Assembly (NCBI GenBank): GCA_022316685.1
Contig: JAKJHU010000023.1
Span: forward strand, 3,273,192-3,337,191
Source of the DNA: Progne subis subis
Taxonomy: Eukaryota > Chordata > Aves > Passeriformes > Hirundinidae
Direction of reading: 5' to 3'
DNA length: 64,000 nt
The notes below the pieces were generated by a model, which made no database searches, had not been told where the DNA came from, and saw only the letters and a program-made list of their open reading frames with translations. This document shows, one piece after another, positions 27,501 to 41,800 of this stretch. The translations under genes and the position numbers were made by a program. Every line of letters begins with the position of its first letter. The first letter of the stretch is position 1.

Positions 27501-29350
27501 GGCAAATATCTTACACAGAATTCAGGAGGAGAATGAATTAGACCAGTTTTCATTATGGTTGTGGTTAGGTGTGGAACAATCCCATGTTTCTGCCTGAAAA
27601 TGTTGCATGTCTAATCGTGATGAGCAATCCTGGAACAGGGAAGGAGAATCATGGGGCATTTGAGGACTTCCAGATCATCTCTGGGAGAGGAAGAAAGGCT
27701 GATCTGATCCTGCAAGATACAGGGGAGGGATTACTTTAGCCCAGAGTTAGATCTCAGGATAGCAGAGGTTGACGGATTAACTCTGGATAAATTCTGCCAA
27801 ATTCAGCATGTTGGGGAGGATGAAGTCAGAAAGCCCTATAAATATGATTGCTTAGATTCTGAGAATGTGAAACCTGTAAGTGAGATAGAATTGAAAGTAA
27901 GTTTTGATGTTTGAGATGTCCTAGCTACTGGATGTCGGGGAAAACAGTTGTGTGACCAGCTGAAGGTCACCTGCAGCCAGACCCAGAGGTCAAATGGGAT
28001 GTCCTGTCTCACCCCAATGTATGGTCCATCCCACACCTGTAACCCTCCCCTGAAGTATCAGGTATCTGTAACCTCATTGGCCCAAGTCCTGTTCCAGCCC
28101 ACCTTGAGACCCCTTATCTTTGCTTTTTGCTCTTTACTCTCTTTGATTTTTGCTCTCCCCCACTCCCAACCTCTCCCTTCCCCCACTCCCTAGGCCTTGC
28201 CACGAGCTGCAGCCTGGCAGCTCAGAGCAAGGCCTCACATCCCTTACAATAAACCCAATCTTCTAAACCTAACTTCAGAGATCTCTCTTCTACATTTATC
28301 TACACTGTCCTGGAGTCCACAGCCAGAGAAGTTATTTCTACACAGCATACAATTTATTCTGAGACCGTGAGTGCTATGTTGTGTTAAGGCTATGTTTAGG
28401 CCTGTAGTGGGGTTTGGGACAACTGAATACAAGAATTAATGTCAAGTATTAATTCTGCCTGGCACACAGAGCTGGGCTTTTAGATACATTTTGTTCTGGT
28501 CCGGCTCAGGTGGAGCTAATAAAATATTATGTTAAAAATAGGCTTGCATTAGGCTTTAGGAAGAATTATTGTATTTTATTGTACTAAGTAGGAATGAATG
28601 CCAACAGAGGGTTGCTGATTGACTTTGTTAAAGGTAGTGTTGTATTTGAGTTAGACTTAGTGTCAGTCCTTGGGAGAACTGGCTGAATTTATCTAGGGCT
28701 GGCTTAATTTCTTGACTATAGGAGAATAAATTAGCATGAGGTAAAAGCCATGTTTTTTTCTTTAGACACAGGTACTGCCACTGGAAAGAAGGTATGACCA
28801 GAGAATAACAAATCAAGTGAGCTGTAAATTTGTGATTATTGCTTGAGTTAATCAAGGTCATTACAGTGTCTTGCTTTTATACCAATGACAAAATCTGGTT
28901 TAGAATTAGAATCAAGTCTGACCACTGTGTTTGGCTGAGAGATCTGACAAAGCCTGCAGAGATAAGATGAAGGTCAGTCCTAGCAGTGGCATTTGGCATT
29001 TGATTGATATCAGGACTGGGGAAGGTCACTGCACTTGCATTTAATGGTTGTGTTAGGGCAGGCGCCTTGGAAGAGCAGAGCCAGGTTTATCGATTGAATT
29101 TCCAAGATTAGCAGGGCTAGGATGATACCTTAAATAGGTCATACGAAGTGCAGAGGGGACTAACAAGAATTGCTGCTCTTGAGTTTAGTTTGTGATTAGA
29201 ATTTGCTGTGTCAAGAACTAAAGAGCTGAGGTCAGCAGGCTGGAGAGGAGTCAAACTGAGAAGGAAGGCTTGTTGTTTGTTTGAATGTAATTATCTCTGG
29301 GCTGTGAGATACCTGATAAGATAACTATGTAGATGAGTCTCCACTAAAAG
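24590..29350. other. Strand-asymmetric noncoding block
   Basis: From about 24.6 to 26.2 kb the plus strand is visibly rich in C over G, with recurring CCTAAC-type words. From about 26.2 to 29.35 kb it is rich in G over C, with TTAGG, GGCTTG and 'gattagaattt' type words. The complement of the left part therefore resembles the right part in style. A probable LTR sits at 27.9 kb. No coding frame or named repeat was recognised, and no exact inverted copy was established by eye. Confidence 0.4.
27933..28350 (+). mobile_element. Probable solo LTR (family not recognised)
   Basis: The stretch begins TGTCGGGGAAAACAG. It continues with a GC-richer U3-like part, then a long pyrimidine-rich run (about 28,120-28,190), a GC-rich block, and an AATAAA signal at 28,248-28,253 in 'cccttacaataaaccc'. 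It then has a short U5-like part. Length, order and composition suit a retroviral LTR, and it stands out sharply from its flanks. The right boundary is uncertain and no target-site duplication could be assigned. Confidence 0.5.
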
Positions 29351-29828
29351 AAAAAAACAAGGGGGTATGGTGGGATAGTTCAGGTGATGAAAAATTCTCA
29401 TAATGCCCATGCCTTGAAAATCATTGCATAACCTTACTTTTATTACAATTTATAAAGCTCAGGCTACCACAAATCCATTTCATTTTGAACCTAGAAATGT
29501 TGCATAGCTCAAATAAATATACCAAGAGCAGATTTATCCATGCTCAGGTACAGCAGTGGATTTTAGCTAACAAACATTCTGAAATTTAGAGCACTGGACA
29601 GCTCTGGCTGGGCACAGACTCATTCTGCACCTGAGGCACATCAGGAATTATTATTTCAGATATAGCTGAGATTGACCTGAAACACTTCATTGTTTTAAAG
29701 CAGATCTCAAGTAAAAACAAAACAACACAAATCAAACATCCCCCTCAAAAAAATTAAACAAGTCCAATCACAACACACAAATCTGATGGTACAAAAGTTG
29801 AGAACATAATTGCAAGAAAATTTCGAAT

Positions 29829-29872
29829 TGATGATCCTTGTGTTTCCCTTCCAACTTATAATATTCTGTGAT
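29829..29872 (+). mobile_element. Short CR1 3' tail
   Basis: The words 'gatgatccttgtg', 'tcccttccaac' and 'atattctgtgat' occur in the order and spacing of a CR1 3' end in sense orientation. It is very short and upstream similarity is not visible, so the call rests on these three blocks. Confidence 0.6.
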
Positions 29873-32800
29873 CTGGAAATAGTTAAGAATATTCTCCTTT
29901 GCAATTATGGTGTGACTGTTGTAAATGAAATATATGGTGTTCTGTACATATATGGATTTTTCTTTCCTAATTTTTTTTTTTTTTAAAAGTAAACAACTAG
30001 AGGAAATTATACACATAATTCCACTACTGGGAATACTAATAAAATATAACCATACATCTTTGTTTCAAATGGGGCTTTCAGTTTAAGAAAATAAACCAAG
30101 TTTTTCTAAAATCCCAGAAATTTTAATTTTTATTATGACATGAATATTCAATGTGTAGCCATATAGCAGTTGAAAGGATCTGAATTAATGTGTGAATTCA
30201 TATAAAAGCTTTGCAAAATTGTTTTGAATATTTGCTTTAAAGACTGAATTAAAATTAACTACTTACTAATTTTCCCCATAAAAAAAGGAATTACTGAATA
30301 TTCAGAAATAATGTGATGTAATTTTAGGAAGGATGTACCGCCTACACTGAGTAGGTGAAGACCAGTTTCAAACCCAGAAAAATTCAACTGGCTAACCTTG
30401 AGGATTTCTTTGCCTTTGGTTCTGTGATGAGTGAGAATGTTCACTTGCACTAAAGCAGCACAGAAACCCTCATTCCTACCCATGGAAACACCAGGTAACA
30501 TTCACAGGTTTAATATTTCAGGTGGGGCAGTAGGATTTAACACAGTGCCCCAGGCAGTGGCAGTTACATTGATTTTACCTTTTCACTTTCTCACTGGCAC
30601 CCATGGTGTTGCAAAGAGGTTGGTAGAGCAATGAGGGTAGGAAATGCCCTGAAGTTACAGTACTGTACAAGCCACTCCTACCCAATGGCCCACAAAACCC
30701 TGTTTCTTCATTGACTCTGGTCCCATCTGAGCATCAGAGGGAAGCTGATGTGAACATTTCTAAGCAGTTAGATTATGCAACAGCACTGACAATGATGTAT
30801 AATTAATGAAGTCTGGGATCATTCTAGACAAGGACAAAGCTGGGAAGGAAGAAAAGCTGATGGTAAATGGTGAACAGCACTGACCTGAGCTCAGAAATCT
30901 GCTCACAAATCCATTTGTGTCAATGAAGCGACATCATATATGCAATCCTAATAAGTTAAAAAGGGGAAAGAATTAGGACTTGAGAACAGAAGCTAACACT
31001 GAAAGAAAGATTTTTAAGGGAATTTTAAATGGACAATGGGAATTTTCATACTGATCTATGGTTACCTAACTAGCCAGCATATACTACACATTATGCTCCA
31101 GTTTCAAACAGGGAGATAGGCATCCTCAGAATGGGAGTAATTCCTCCTGTTTTAATTCTTGAATAATATTTGGATGGATGGCTCTCTGGAGACACTCAAA
31201 CATCCCAAGTTTGTTTATAGGAATAATAGAGTAGGGAAGAAAGTATGTGCTTTTATCTGGAATGACCTGTTTGTTGAAATTGAACCATAATATTTCAGTA
31301 GCAAGTACGCCAATATTAGAATGGTAACAAGTTCAAAGAGGTCATAGTCTGGTCTCTGACATTTGGATAGTTTTAAAATTAAAAAATCTGAGCAACAGGA
31401 CATATTCTTTTGATCTTTAACTCAGAGACCCAGATAGATCTTCTGCAACCTCCTTCCTCTCTCACATTATTAGTGCATTCATCATCTTACCAGTGCATGC
31501 AAGTACTTTTGAAAATATCATATGAGGGTTCATGGGGTCTCCTGTCCGTAAAATCATTCTGTCTGACATTTTTATAAAATCTTCATCAAAAGGGCTCCCA
31601 TGAGCCTGTAGTCATTTAGATGAGGTCAGTATGTTCCTGTTCCTCTCTGGTAAACCTACTCATCTTTCTGAATATGAAATGATTTTCTAAAAAATACCAA
31701 TTGTAAAACAATCTTAATGGCAGCAATGCAACCTATGGTAAGGATGGCTGTTCTCCAACCAACTTTGTGTAATCTTGTTCAGTTACGTGAAAAGTAACAT
31801 CCATATATATATCTGCTTGAATCTTGATCTTTGAAAAATATCAGGCTAACAGACATTCAGCAATTCCTCATGAGGCTAATTTTATAAAGAGACATTTTCA
31901 TTTCATTACATGTATATTAACATAGAATGATTGACAACAAGTTTTTCCAGGGTGCATATTCTCAGGCATTTACGCATCATAACAAATTTACTTTCTAAGC
32001 ACAAAGAAGGAAAGAGAGGGATTATGTTTCTGTTCCCCAGTCAGGTTTGGCAACGTGAACAGTGCTGGCGAGCAAACCAGACAGTGCTGAGCATGCCGTG
32101 TCCATGGTACACACTTTTCAAGTGTGGGGAGGAAAAGGAGGTTTCAGGCCAAGTCTTGTCTGGTTCCATGCCCTGAGCTCCCACTCAGTGAATACCTGGA
32201 GAATTCACTGAAGTTCAGTGCCATCCAAAGGGAATTCAGACCAAGCACACTGAGCCAAATCTGTAGTGTGCATCAAAGAATCATATGATTGGAGAAACAT
32301 TTTGAAATAGTATTCCTGGTCCAATTAAAGAAGTAATGCAATGCTCAATGAGAATAGACCTCAGGAACATGTTAACAAAAATAAAACAAATGTCTTTTTC
32401 ACCTGCTTTGAGTTTTGAAAGTACAAGTCAATTTACCTCTCACCATCACCAGCTGGCGACTGAGATGAAGCAAAGACATTCTTTTCCCGTTTGCTTATAA
32501 AAATTTAATTATCTTAAATTCTGCTTGCTGGGCCTATAACAGGAAATTTTGAGACTTATACTAACACTGCTAATTGCAGACATGATACCAAAACATATCC
32601 AGGTGTTGAAATAAAGTCATTGTTAAGTAAACAGCTGTGAAAATAATCCTTTTCTTCTTGAACAAATTTCTGATTCAGAGAGTCACATTATCCTTTTCTT
32701 TCTTTAGCAGCAGAAGTGTTAAGGGCAGCAAGGCTCTCTGGGACAAAATTACCAGGCACCCAGGCAAAAGTTTTTCCTTTGTGAACTGTTGAAAAACTAA

Positions 32801-35800
32801 TGCTACCTATTTTATCTGCTCTCACAAATCTTGGAATCACCAAAGCGGTAGCAGCTAAAAAAATGTGTGATATAAGAAGATTGTCCTTTGAGATGGTTAT
32901 ATAATATATGGCCTAAAAAATATTAAAATATGAGAAAATGAATTAAAAATTACTTAAACATAATAAATGCAGGCCATGGAAAATGTCAGTGTGAAAAGGC
33001 CTTTGACTGATTTAAAATTTAATTGAATTCCAAAATGTTCCACTTCATACAAGTGCTGAGGAAGCTCTGTGGTGCATTCACAATTTCCTGGATGTCCTGG
33101 AACAGATTGATGACAAATGTGTTATCGTTTTGTCACAAGAGACAGTTATATATGAAAAGAAAAAAGAAATATTTTCTGAGCATGGAAACTGCAAGTGTAT
33201 TTAGCAAGAGATTTGTTGTTAGTATAGTGTTGTTGCACTTTCTTAATAGGTAAGACATCTGTGATCTATCACTTGGGTCTTAACACTCAAATAGATTTTG
33301 AAATGCTAGTATTCAGCAGTTTAGCCCAAAATTGCACTGGGGATATGAGTTTAAATACTCTCATTTAGGTCATAGTAACATATTATGGTTTAATCAATAC
33401 AGAGAAGCAATTGTTTACTGTTTGTGATTGCATTGTTTAATTCTGAGAATTAATGACTTGGATAAAATGAAGAGTAAAAGCCAGAGTCTAATTTGTGAGT
33501 AAGGCAAGATTCTCTTTCATAGAATTGCAAACTGTTAAAAGAGTTTTAACCACTGTAATCACTACAAGTACATAATTTCAGCTTGGAGGGTATTTTTTAA
33601 GTACTGCAATAGAAGAAAAAAGAAAAAGATGGAAAGAAAATTTGTGTTAGTCAAAGCACAAACCAGGTTTTTAATGAGGTATAGAAAAGTCTCATAAAAA
33701 CCACTGGAAGGTTGTTTAAAATGCCCAGTTTTGGTTCATAAAATTTACAGCTCTCAAGGGCATTAATTTTAAAGGATTTCTCATGACTTGCAAGTCATAT
33801 AGCCAGACATAGTCTATCATGAATTGTGAAGTATTAACATGTTTACCAGTTAATACTGGAGACAGAATCATGGGGTTTATCATGAACACACTGGGTTTTG
33901 TGTTTGGGCTTTTTTTCTCCCCCTCAGTGGTTAGATGTGCTAAACAGACCATAAACTCAAATAAAATACCAAATAGTATAACTGTTTTTCAGCTGCTGAA
34001 TCATACTTGCTACTCCTTCCATTTAAACTTCCATTTTCTCTTCCACAACCTACTGCATTCGCTTGTGATTTGCTATGAGCTTGGTTAGCTATCAAAATAA
34101 ATCCAATGTGATAATGTATTGGTACTTGATTGTCATGGTAAATATAAGATAGAAGCACTGTTTCTAGTTTTAAAAATGTAAGTCAATAAAATCAAACTTT
34201 ATATGCTACAGAGTGCCCAGAAAAACAGCTTTTTGTCTCTAATGCGGAAGAAAAATGTAAGGTGCCACTGTGTTTAAGGATCTTCTAATAGAACTTAACC
34301 TGTGTTTTTCAGAAACTAATAGATGTGAACCTTTGTGTTATTTTAGATTTAAACTTTAGAAGAACAAAATCTGAGGGAATTTAATCAAACACTGAAATTA
34401 AGAGGATCCTGATTTACTTTGTCCTCAACAGAGACATTAATCTTTCTTTACATGTGCTCCATTGGAATGTTGCAAGTCGGGTTCCTGCTAAGAAAAAGCT
34501 GATCAGTACCATGGAACCAGGATATGCTCTCAGTGTCGTGTTCCGTCTGGAAGCTGTGAGTGTTCTTTGAAATATGAATGGTCATAAATAACAGATTCCA
34601 CTGGAAGTTGCCTCCCAGGTGGGGAAGGCTCTTGAGCAGAACAAGGTGGGACAGCCCAGGCCATGACTGCCAGTCTTGCTGAGATGCACATAAGGCTTTC
34701 TTCAGAGTCCTCAGCTTTTAAACAATACCCAAGGGCTAGAAAAAAAGGGCCTCTGAAATTCACTGTGTTGCTAGAAACTAAAGCAGATAGCTTTCCAACT
34801 TTCCATATATTCCACAAAGAACTAGGCATGCAAAATCTAGAAATGAGAACATATTTAATTTTTTCAAAGTGTTACACATACTCAGCGTGCTTACATGCAA
34901 AAGCTGTATAATTATTCCCATCAGTTTTGTCTTCAGGAGGAAGAATAAAGTTGTGAAAATGAGTAAGTAACCACATGATTTCAGGTTTTCATGATGACCA
35001 GGTTATTCCTGTTTTTAGAGATTATCTATACCTACAGTGAATGCAAATCTAAGTTGAAGAGGACTGTTAAAAGAGGAGAGGAAAGGAGAAAACTGTACTC
35101 TTGCTGTCTCTCTTCCCAGCACCTGCCTGCGTCAGGGAGAGGTAGAAAAAGGTCTCTTCCTCTCCAAAACACTTAGGCAGATGTGCATTGCCTTGCCATG
35201 GAGGGAGAGGCCTTCTCCAACAGCCAAAAGGAGATCTATGTAGGCTTCTGAGCTTTCACACTTGGATGCTTCCACTCTAATTCATATGGATGAAGGCAAT
35301 GGGTATGGGTTAAACACAACCTTACTGTAAATTCTCTAAAGTGAAAGCAAATCTTTAGCCAAGGATGTGAAATGAAAAAGATTTATCTTTTATTTGTGTA
35401 CAAATTCCTCCTTTTTTTTTTTTTTTTTTTTTTTTTTTCCTCCATATATTAAAGGGAAGATAGTCCTGGAGACAAAAATCCAGAAGAGGCAAACTGAAGG
35501 GGAAAAAAAGAAGTTGGTGTGGAGTTCGGTTTTCCATTCTTTGCAATATGCATTCGTGGCTCAGCTTATTTTTAACCACTTTTTCTGTTGCTAATGTAAA
35601 TGTTTCTATTATTCTTGGTAAACCCAGAAATGTTACCTTTGTCTCAGGTTCATCATTATCATTAGGTGTTCTTCAGGGATAATTCTCTCTCTAAAGTCCC
35701 CATACCATATAAATGGAAGGCTACTGTCATTGAAGCTGAATTATGTTGTATTAAAAAAAAAGTTATTATGTTCAGTCTATTTATATCAATGATATAATGT

Positions 35801-38258
35801 ATATCACGTATATTGACCAGCTATTTATACAGCCTGATATGGAAAGATATGAAAGAAAGGACTGATGTGTGCCCACTGTTGGGTGAGTTCCCTAGAAGCC
35901 CTGTCACATTTGATAATTTGATCATTGGTTCATGGCACACAGCCCGAGTTCAGTGGAGTTCCAGCTGCTGACAGGCTGCAGCCAATATCAAGGGATTTCT
36001 AGGAAAGGCTGTGACAGTCTTCTGTATCAGGTGCCATCTCTGCAAGGGCATCTGGAATTTTCACAGAGTGCCAAGAAAATCCATTTGAAAAGCATGTGCT
36101 GGAAAATATCTCAAGTGACAAAATATGCTGGCAGTTTCCTTAAGGAAGCCATTAGTACAGATTATTTCAGAATGTGACCCCAAGGTGTATTTGAAGAATA
36201 GAGAAATACAGTAAACCTATCTGCAAGAAAATTCACAGCTTTTCCAAAATATGACCATGAAAGCAATATTAACAATCAAATCCCCCCTATACATACTAGA
36301 GAGTGCTCTGTTTCAGAGACCATGATGCTCCATTTCAATGCTATAGCAGTGCCTCCTGAAAAACATAAGCAGACGTGATAAAATTTTAGTCCATGATATT
36401 ATGTGCACATTTCACCTGAACCACATTTCCTGTTACCTGCCTGTTGTGTTGGACCCTGAATGGCTGCATAAGCAATAATGTGGTTAAGAATGAGACCCAC
36501 TGTGTTTTACACTTAGCACAATTTTTATTGTTGTATATATTGAACAACAGGTGCATCTCATTCTCGATAGAGAAAGAGCTCAGTTAAAACTGTCAGCAAT
36601 TTCTGTTCGGCTCTTTTAAAGATTGTGAGCAATCAAGCAAATAAAAAGCAGAATTTTCTAAAACTGGATACAGCTTCATCCCGAAAATTACTTTCCATTC
36701 CAGATCCTTCGAGTGCTTCTGTCATGGCCCAGATCAAGGCTGCTCAGAGCCCTCATTCTGTGCCTCCCAAACTGCAACCCTGGTGTTTTAATCTAGATGG
36801 TGACATGGTTTGTGGTAACAGTCTACCAGGATACTCATTGCTTTTCTGAATTCAGGCTCTCATCAAAGTTGAGCCCCATTCTTTTTTAGTGAATGTGTGT
36901 CACCTTCCTAGTAAGGAACACATCTAGAGTATTACAGTGACTAAAAGGAATGTGAATGCCAAGCTGTTGCCCCTCTCTGGATGCAAACCTAAATGACAAC
37001 TGCAAAGGGGGGTTTAGTTTGTTGATGCTTTTGAAAGGAATAAATACACATAAACAGTTAAAATCTAGTGCCCCATGTCATTTAGGGTAATAATTTTGAG
37101 AGATATGCTCTGTTAGTAATATTTAAAGTCATTCTGGTTTAGTTACGCTTTTCTACATTGCTCAACTAAAGTTTGGATTCCTTATTGTTATTGAAAACAG
37201 ATATAAACACCGATAGAAAATGATTAAGCTATTTGTCTAGGGTAACTTCACATTTCAGAATTTTAGAAGGTTGAGGTTTTAAAACTATAACAACTTCTTA
37301 AAATTGTATAATGATATATTTAAAAATATATTAATATAAAGTTTCAAATTCTGAAAGCAATTAACTTTTCTTAATTTGATAAAAATAATGAAAATGTGTT
37401 TTAAAATTAATCTTCTTAACTCTAAGAACGTGAAGTTTGCTGTTGAAACAAGTGGGACTATTGAAAATCCTAGGTCAATATGTGTTATAATTTGGTAATT
37501 GCTGGAAAATTAGTTTGAGACACTCTATTAAAGATGCTGCAGAAATACCATGTACTGCTCATTCATGTGATCACAAGAATGAACACAGAAGGAACTTATG
37601 ACTTTGTTTATATTGCTTATGAAACTGATAATTTAGGTTATGCTTTAAGGTAGCTGGAGAATCACTCTCCCTCTCTTACCAAAATGAATTCTTTTCTTGC
37701 CAGCAAAAAGATGATATTGGACAATATGGAATAGGAAGGGGGAAACACGGGACAGATCAGCATTAAATAAAAATCATCCATCTGAAAAATGAACAAACAC
37801 AATTCTCTGTTATAGTTTCCCATTAATTACCTTCAAATACTCTGTTGTGAAATTTCTCTCTGTCTGTCCTAGATGGCAGACTCCAATGTCAAGCCTGCCC
37901 TCAGAAGGTGCATCAATATTCCTTATTGCTGGAACAAGAACCATCAGGCAGAAGAGGAAATGTAGTTTCTGAGCCTGAATGTGGATGATGAAGATTAGAA
38001 AAAAAAAAAAAAAATTAAATATATGTACACATAGATTTTTTATTTAGAGTTGCTGATGATTTAACCTAACAAGAAATTATGCACCCATACATAATGTTAC
38101 TTAGAACTGCTTTAGAGATCTTTATAACATTCAGAGTATTACAAAATGACAATTTCATGCCTAAAATGCTTTAGGTTAGTGTTGCATTTGCTCAAATCAG
38201 GTTTTATTCTTTTATTCCCTTGGGGGTTATATCTTTGTGAACTTTTTATATGCCTGCT
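29873..38258. other. Noncoding, no gene recognised
   Basis: A+T-rich unique sequence with the 27-T tract at 35.4 kb. Open frames are short and unrelated to known proteins as far as I can judge. Confidence 0.6.
35412..35438 (+). repeat. Poly-T tract (27 T)
   Basis: An uninterrupted T run. Read on the minus strand it would be a poly-A, but nothing retrogene-like precedes it there. Confidence 0.95.
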
Positions 38259-38832
38259 TGTGCTGGTTTTGGCTTGGGTAGAGCTAATTTTGGCTTTGGT
38301 AGAGCTAATTTTCTCCATAGTAGCTGGTATGGGACTGTGTTTTGGTTTTATGCCGGAAACAGTGCTGATTGCACAGGGATGTTTTGGTTATTGTTGAGCA
38401 GTGTTTGCACAGTGTCAAGGCCTCCTCTGTTTCTCACCCACCCCCCCTGTGAGGAGGCTGGGGGTTCACAAGATGTTGTGGGGTCAAAGCAGGGACAGCT
38501 GACCCCAAATGACGGCAGGGACATCCCAGACCATCTGGTATACGTGGCTCAGCACATAGGAGGGAAAGGGAGGATGTTCAGAGTGATGGTTTGTCACTGC
38601 ATGGTAGAGCCCAGCTTTCCTGGGATGGCTGAACACCTGCCTGCCCATGGGAAGCACTAAATTAATTCCTTGCTACTCTCAGCTTTTTTTGTGTGCACGG
38701 CTTTTGTTTACTCATTAAATTGCCTTTATCTCAACCCACAAATTTTTCTCACTTTTTCTCTTCTGATTTTCTCCCCCTTTTGATCAGGGGCAAGTAAATG
38801 AATGACAGCTGCCTGCTGGGTAAACCATGACA
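38259..38832 (+). mobile_element. Solo LTR of an avian ERVL-type retrovirus
   Basis: This near-complete LTR runs from TGTGCTGGTTTTGGCTTGGG to the end ACCATGACA, so it has the TG...CA termini. A probable promoter/R-U5 part is marked by 'ttgtttactcattaaattgc' and 'tttatctcaacccacaaa'. The first 60 bases contain a tandem duplication of the 'ggtagagctaattttggctt' type (unit about 20 bases, near 38,277-38,320). The flanks (CTGCT before, ATGTT after) do not form an obvious 5-bp target duplication. There is no retroviral coding region beside it. Confidence 0.88.
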
Positions 38833-41800
38833 ATGTTACAATAAACTGTGTGTTTGAGAGGTACGTGATGTATTCTGCACCTAAGAGACGCCAGAGAGCT
38901 TCTGCTGAAAGATTCTATGCTTGGTGCTGAAAACTGCTGAAAACACTGTGCCTTTTTCAAGCTAGGGATCTGTCAGACCTGAGCTTGCTTGATAGCACAG
39001 AGCCTTGTCAGAGTGTGTTTACAAGATTGTGTATGAAAGATATGCAAAGCCTAACACGAGAAAGTTGGGCCTAAATACAGACTTTACTCAATTTTCCAGT
39101 TTTTGTGGGACTAGTGCAGTAGTTGCCATCAACATCAGTACAGAATTACCAAGAAATCAAGAAGATAAGGATAGTAAAAATAAAAGTTTTTTCTGAAGAT
39201 GTTAAGTCAGAAGCAAGAATTTTTGCCCTGTTTTCACAGTCTGTACCACTGTCTTCTTTATTGGAGCTGCCATCTGTATGATGGTAGACTTCAATGAATT
39301 TAAATTTTTGTGTTTTCTCCATGTACCTGAACCCAATAACAATGAAAGCCCATCAAAATACGTATCTGACTCAGACTACATTGAAAATTTTTATGAAGTA
39401 ACTTCACTCACTTTAATATATCAGCTATTCTTTTGTTTGTTTGTTTGCATAACTACTCCTGGCAAATATTTATAAATTACTTGTTCCTGTTGGGCATACT
39501 TTTTCTCCTTTAATCTTTCAGGAAATTCAGAAAGGGAGAAAACCAACAACATTAAAATTAACCCATTTAATTCCATCCAAAGTAAAGAGCTAGCAAGAGA
39601 TTCTGAGGCATTAAAGGCAGACAAGGAAAGAACAGGAAAAAGATTTTATTAATAGATGTGAATCATCCTTAAAGGTAGGTAATCTCAATACAGCTTTCTT
39701 TTAATGCCTAAACAACTTTAGGGCCAATAAATTAATAAGTATGTTTGCCAGGTTTTTATGAAAACCTTCCAACTTCACAACGACAAATAAATCAAATCGA
39801 AGAAAGCACAATAAAGTAGTATAAGAAAAAGAGATGGACTCTAGGGACTTTTTAAGCTTTACTTTAGGCTGTAAGAAGTCACTTCTGTTTGATACGTTTT
39901 CAGACATGCTTCTTGATAGACAAAAATCCAGCCCAAGGGATTTTCTGGATACTCACCTCCCAGTGAAATCTTTACATGGTTAAGCATCTCTTCTCAGGTA
40001 TTAATTGCATATTCTGTTCCATCCAGGCGTATGCTGTGTGGATTTACAATGAAGTCATGAGGGACTTCTGAAAACTCAGCAATAATCTGGTGTCAAATCC
40101 TTAAAGATGTAGTTTCTAGGTTTTATTCTCAATCTCCAAGTAGAAACTGTGGGAAAAGTCCCCAGCAGTATTTGTATCTTGTCTTACAAAAATAAAATTT
40201 GATGTTACTACTTTAAAGAACATTGCAAAAAAATCCCTCTAAAACCAAAAGGAAGGTTACATCCCCTGAAAAAAAACCCAGTACATTCTGAGACCCAAAT
40301 GCCTTTGGCTGTCTTATGTTACTTGGGACAATCTAATAGTTAATTTGTTGGAGAGGTGGAAGCTGCAAACTCTAGGCAACATCTGAAAGGAATGAAGAGA
40401 GGAGGTATATGAATTTGGACATCTTTTTCATAAACAAGCTGCTTACCCACAGGCTACAAAGTCATTTTTCCTCTGCTTTCTTTGGACTACTGAATATTTA
40501 ATTACTGCATATGGAGCAGAACGGCTTCAATGGAAGGAATCTATCCAGCCTCAAAAATCCTTATCTGATAATGCTTAAACCAGTCCCATTGCCCTTGGCA
40601 GGAACAGAGGAGGAAAAGAGCAAAGCCATCACAACCCTTGCACCAGTCTGAGTTTGAGAAGGAGTTTTCACCGACACTGAGCTCAGGAGCTAAATTTCTG
40701 CTGGGGACAGACAATCTATATTGACCTGAGGGATGTGTCTAACTCTGAGAGAAAGGCACACTATATTATATATGTTTGTCCTCACAGTTTTGTATCCTCT
40801 GGCATAAATGCTCATTACTCTGTGTGCTATTTTCTGTGATTTACCTTAAACATGAGGTTTTATTCCTGTACAGCGCAAAGAACATAAACCCTTAGGAAGG
40901 GCTGTGAATGTTGCCAGGTAACTGTGCTCTGTAAAGATGGGCATTGCACTGTCAGTCTGCATTTTGAGATTAACTTCTCCTGAGCTGTCTCAAATTTTTC
41001 CATAAGGACACGGCGTACACCTGTGTTTTGACAGGTGGCAGAGATGCTGACACTGAAATACCCAGCGATGGGCAGAGCATGCTAGCAAAATGATACTTTT
41101 GTTTTTCCTTCTCCCTCCAACTCGAGGTACCAAAATCAGTCTTTTCCAACCTCCTTCTTCGTTCTTTGTTCTCCTGGTCATACCCCTGTGTATATTTTTG
41201 GAACCCCACTTGTTTCCCCATTCTCTTGGTGACAGCTGTATAGTCACATTACCTTCATTTAGAGTCAGTTGTGGCACCTAAGCAACCCAAGGGCATCAGT
41301 AGGTTGGATCATTGCCTCAGATTACACTTGGTATTATTTTGTTTATTTCTGGGGAGAAACCTTCATTTGAACACAGCTGTAGCTGCCTATAACAGCAGAA
41401 CAAATTAAATCTTACATTTTTAACCACATTTAAGTGACAATATCCTGAATAAGTAAGAGAAATGATCCTGTTTCATAAGTAAAAATGAAAATTTTCAATT
41501 TAGGTACTTTTGCAGCCCTATTCTCTGCCCCAGCACCTTTCAAGAATCTGTTTTTAGCTGACAGAAAGAAGATGAAAAGATTTAAAATAATGCCTGACGC
41601 ATCATCTATAATCCTTACAGTGGTGTCATCTTCTTTCCCTCTTTCAATTTAGTTCAATACAGTAGCAAGTGGCAAGGAGATATCAGGTGCCTTCACTTTA
41701 GATTTCTGGATTCTCTTAGACCACTGGGGTAATTTGCATTTCATTGGTACTTTCCATAACTAGAGAGGTACTTCCTCCTGTGTGGAAAGACTGCACATAC

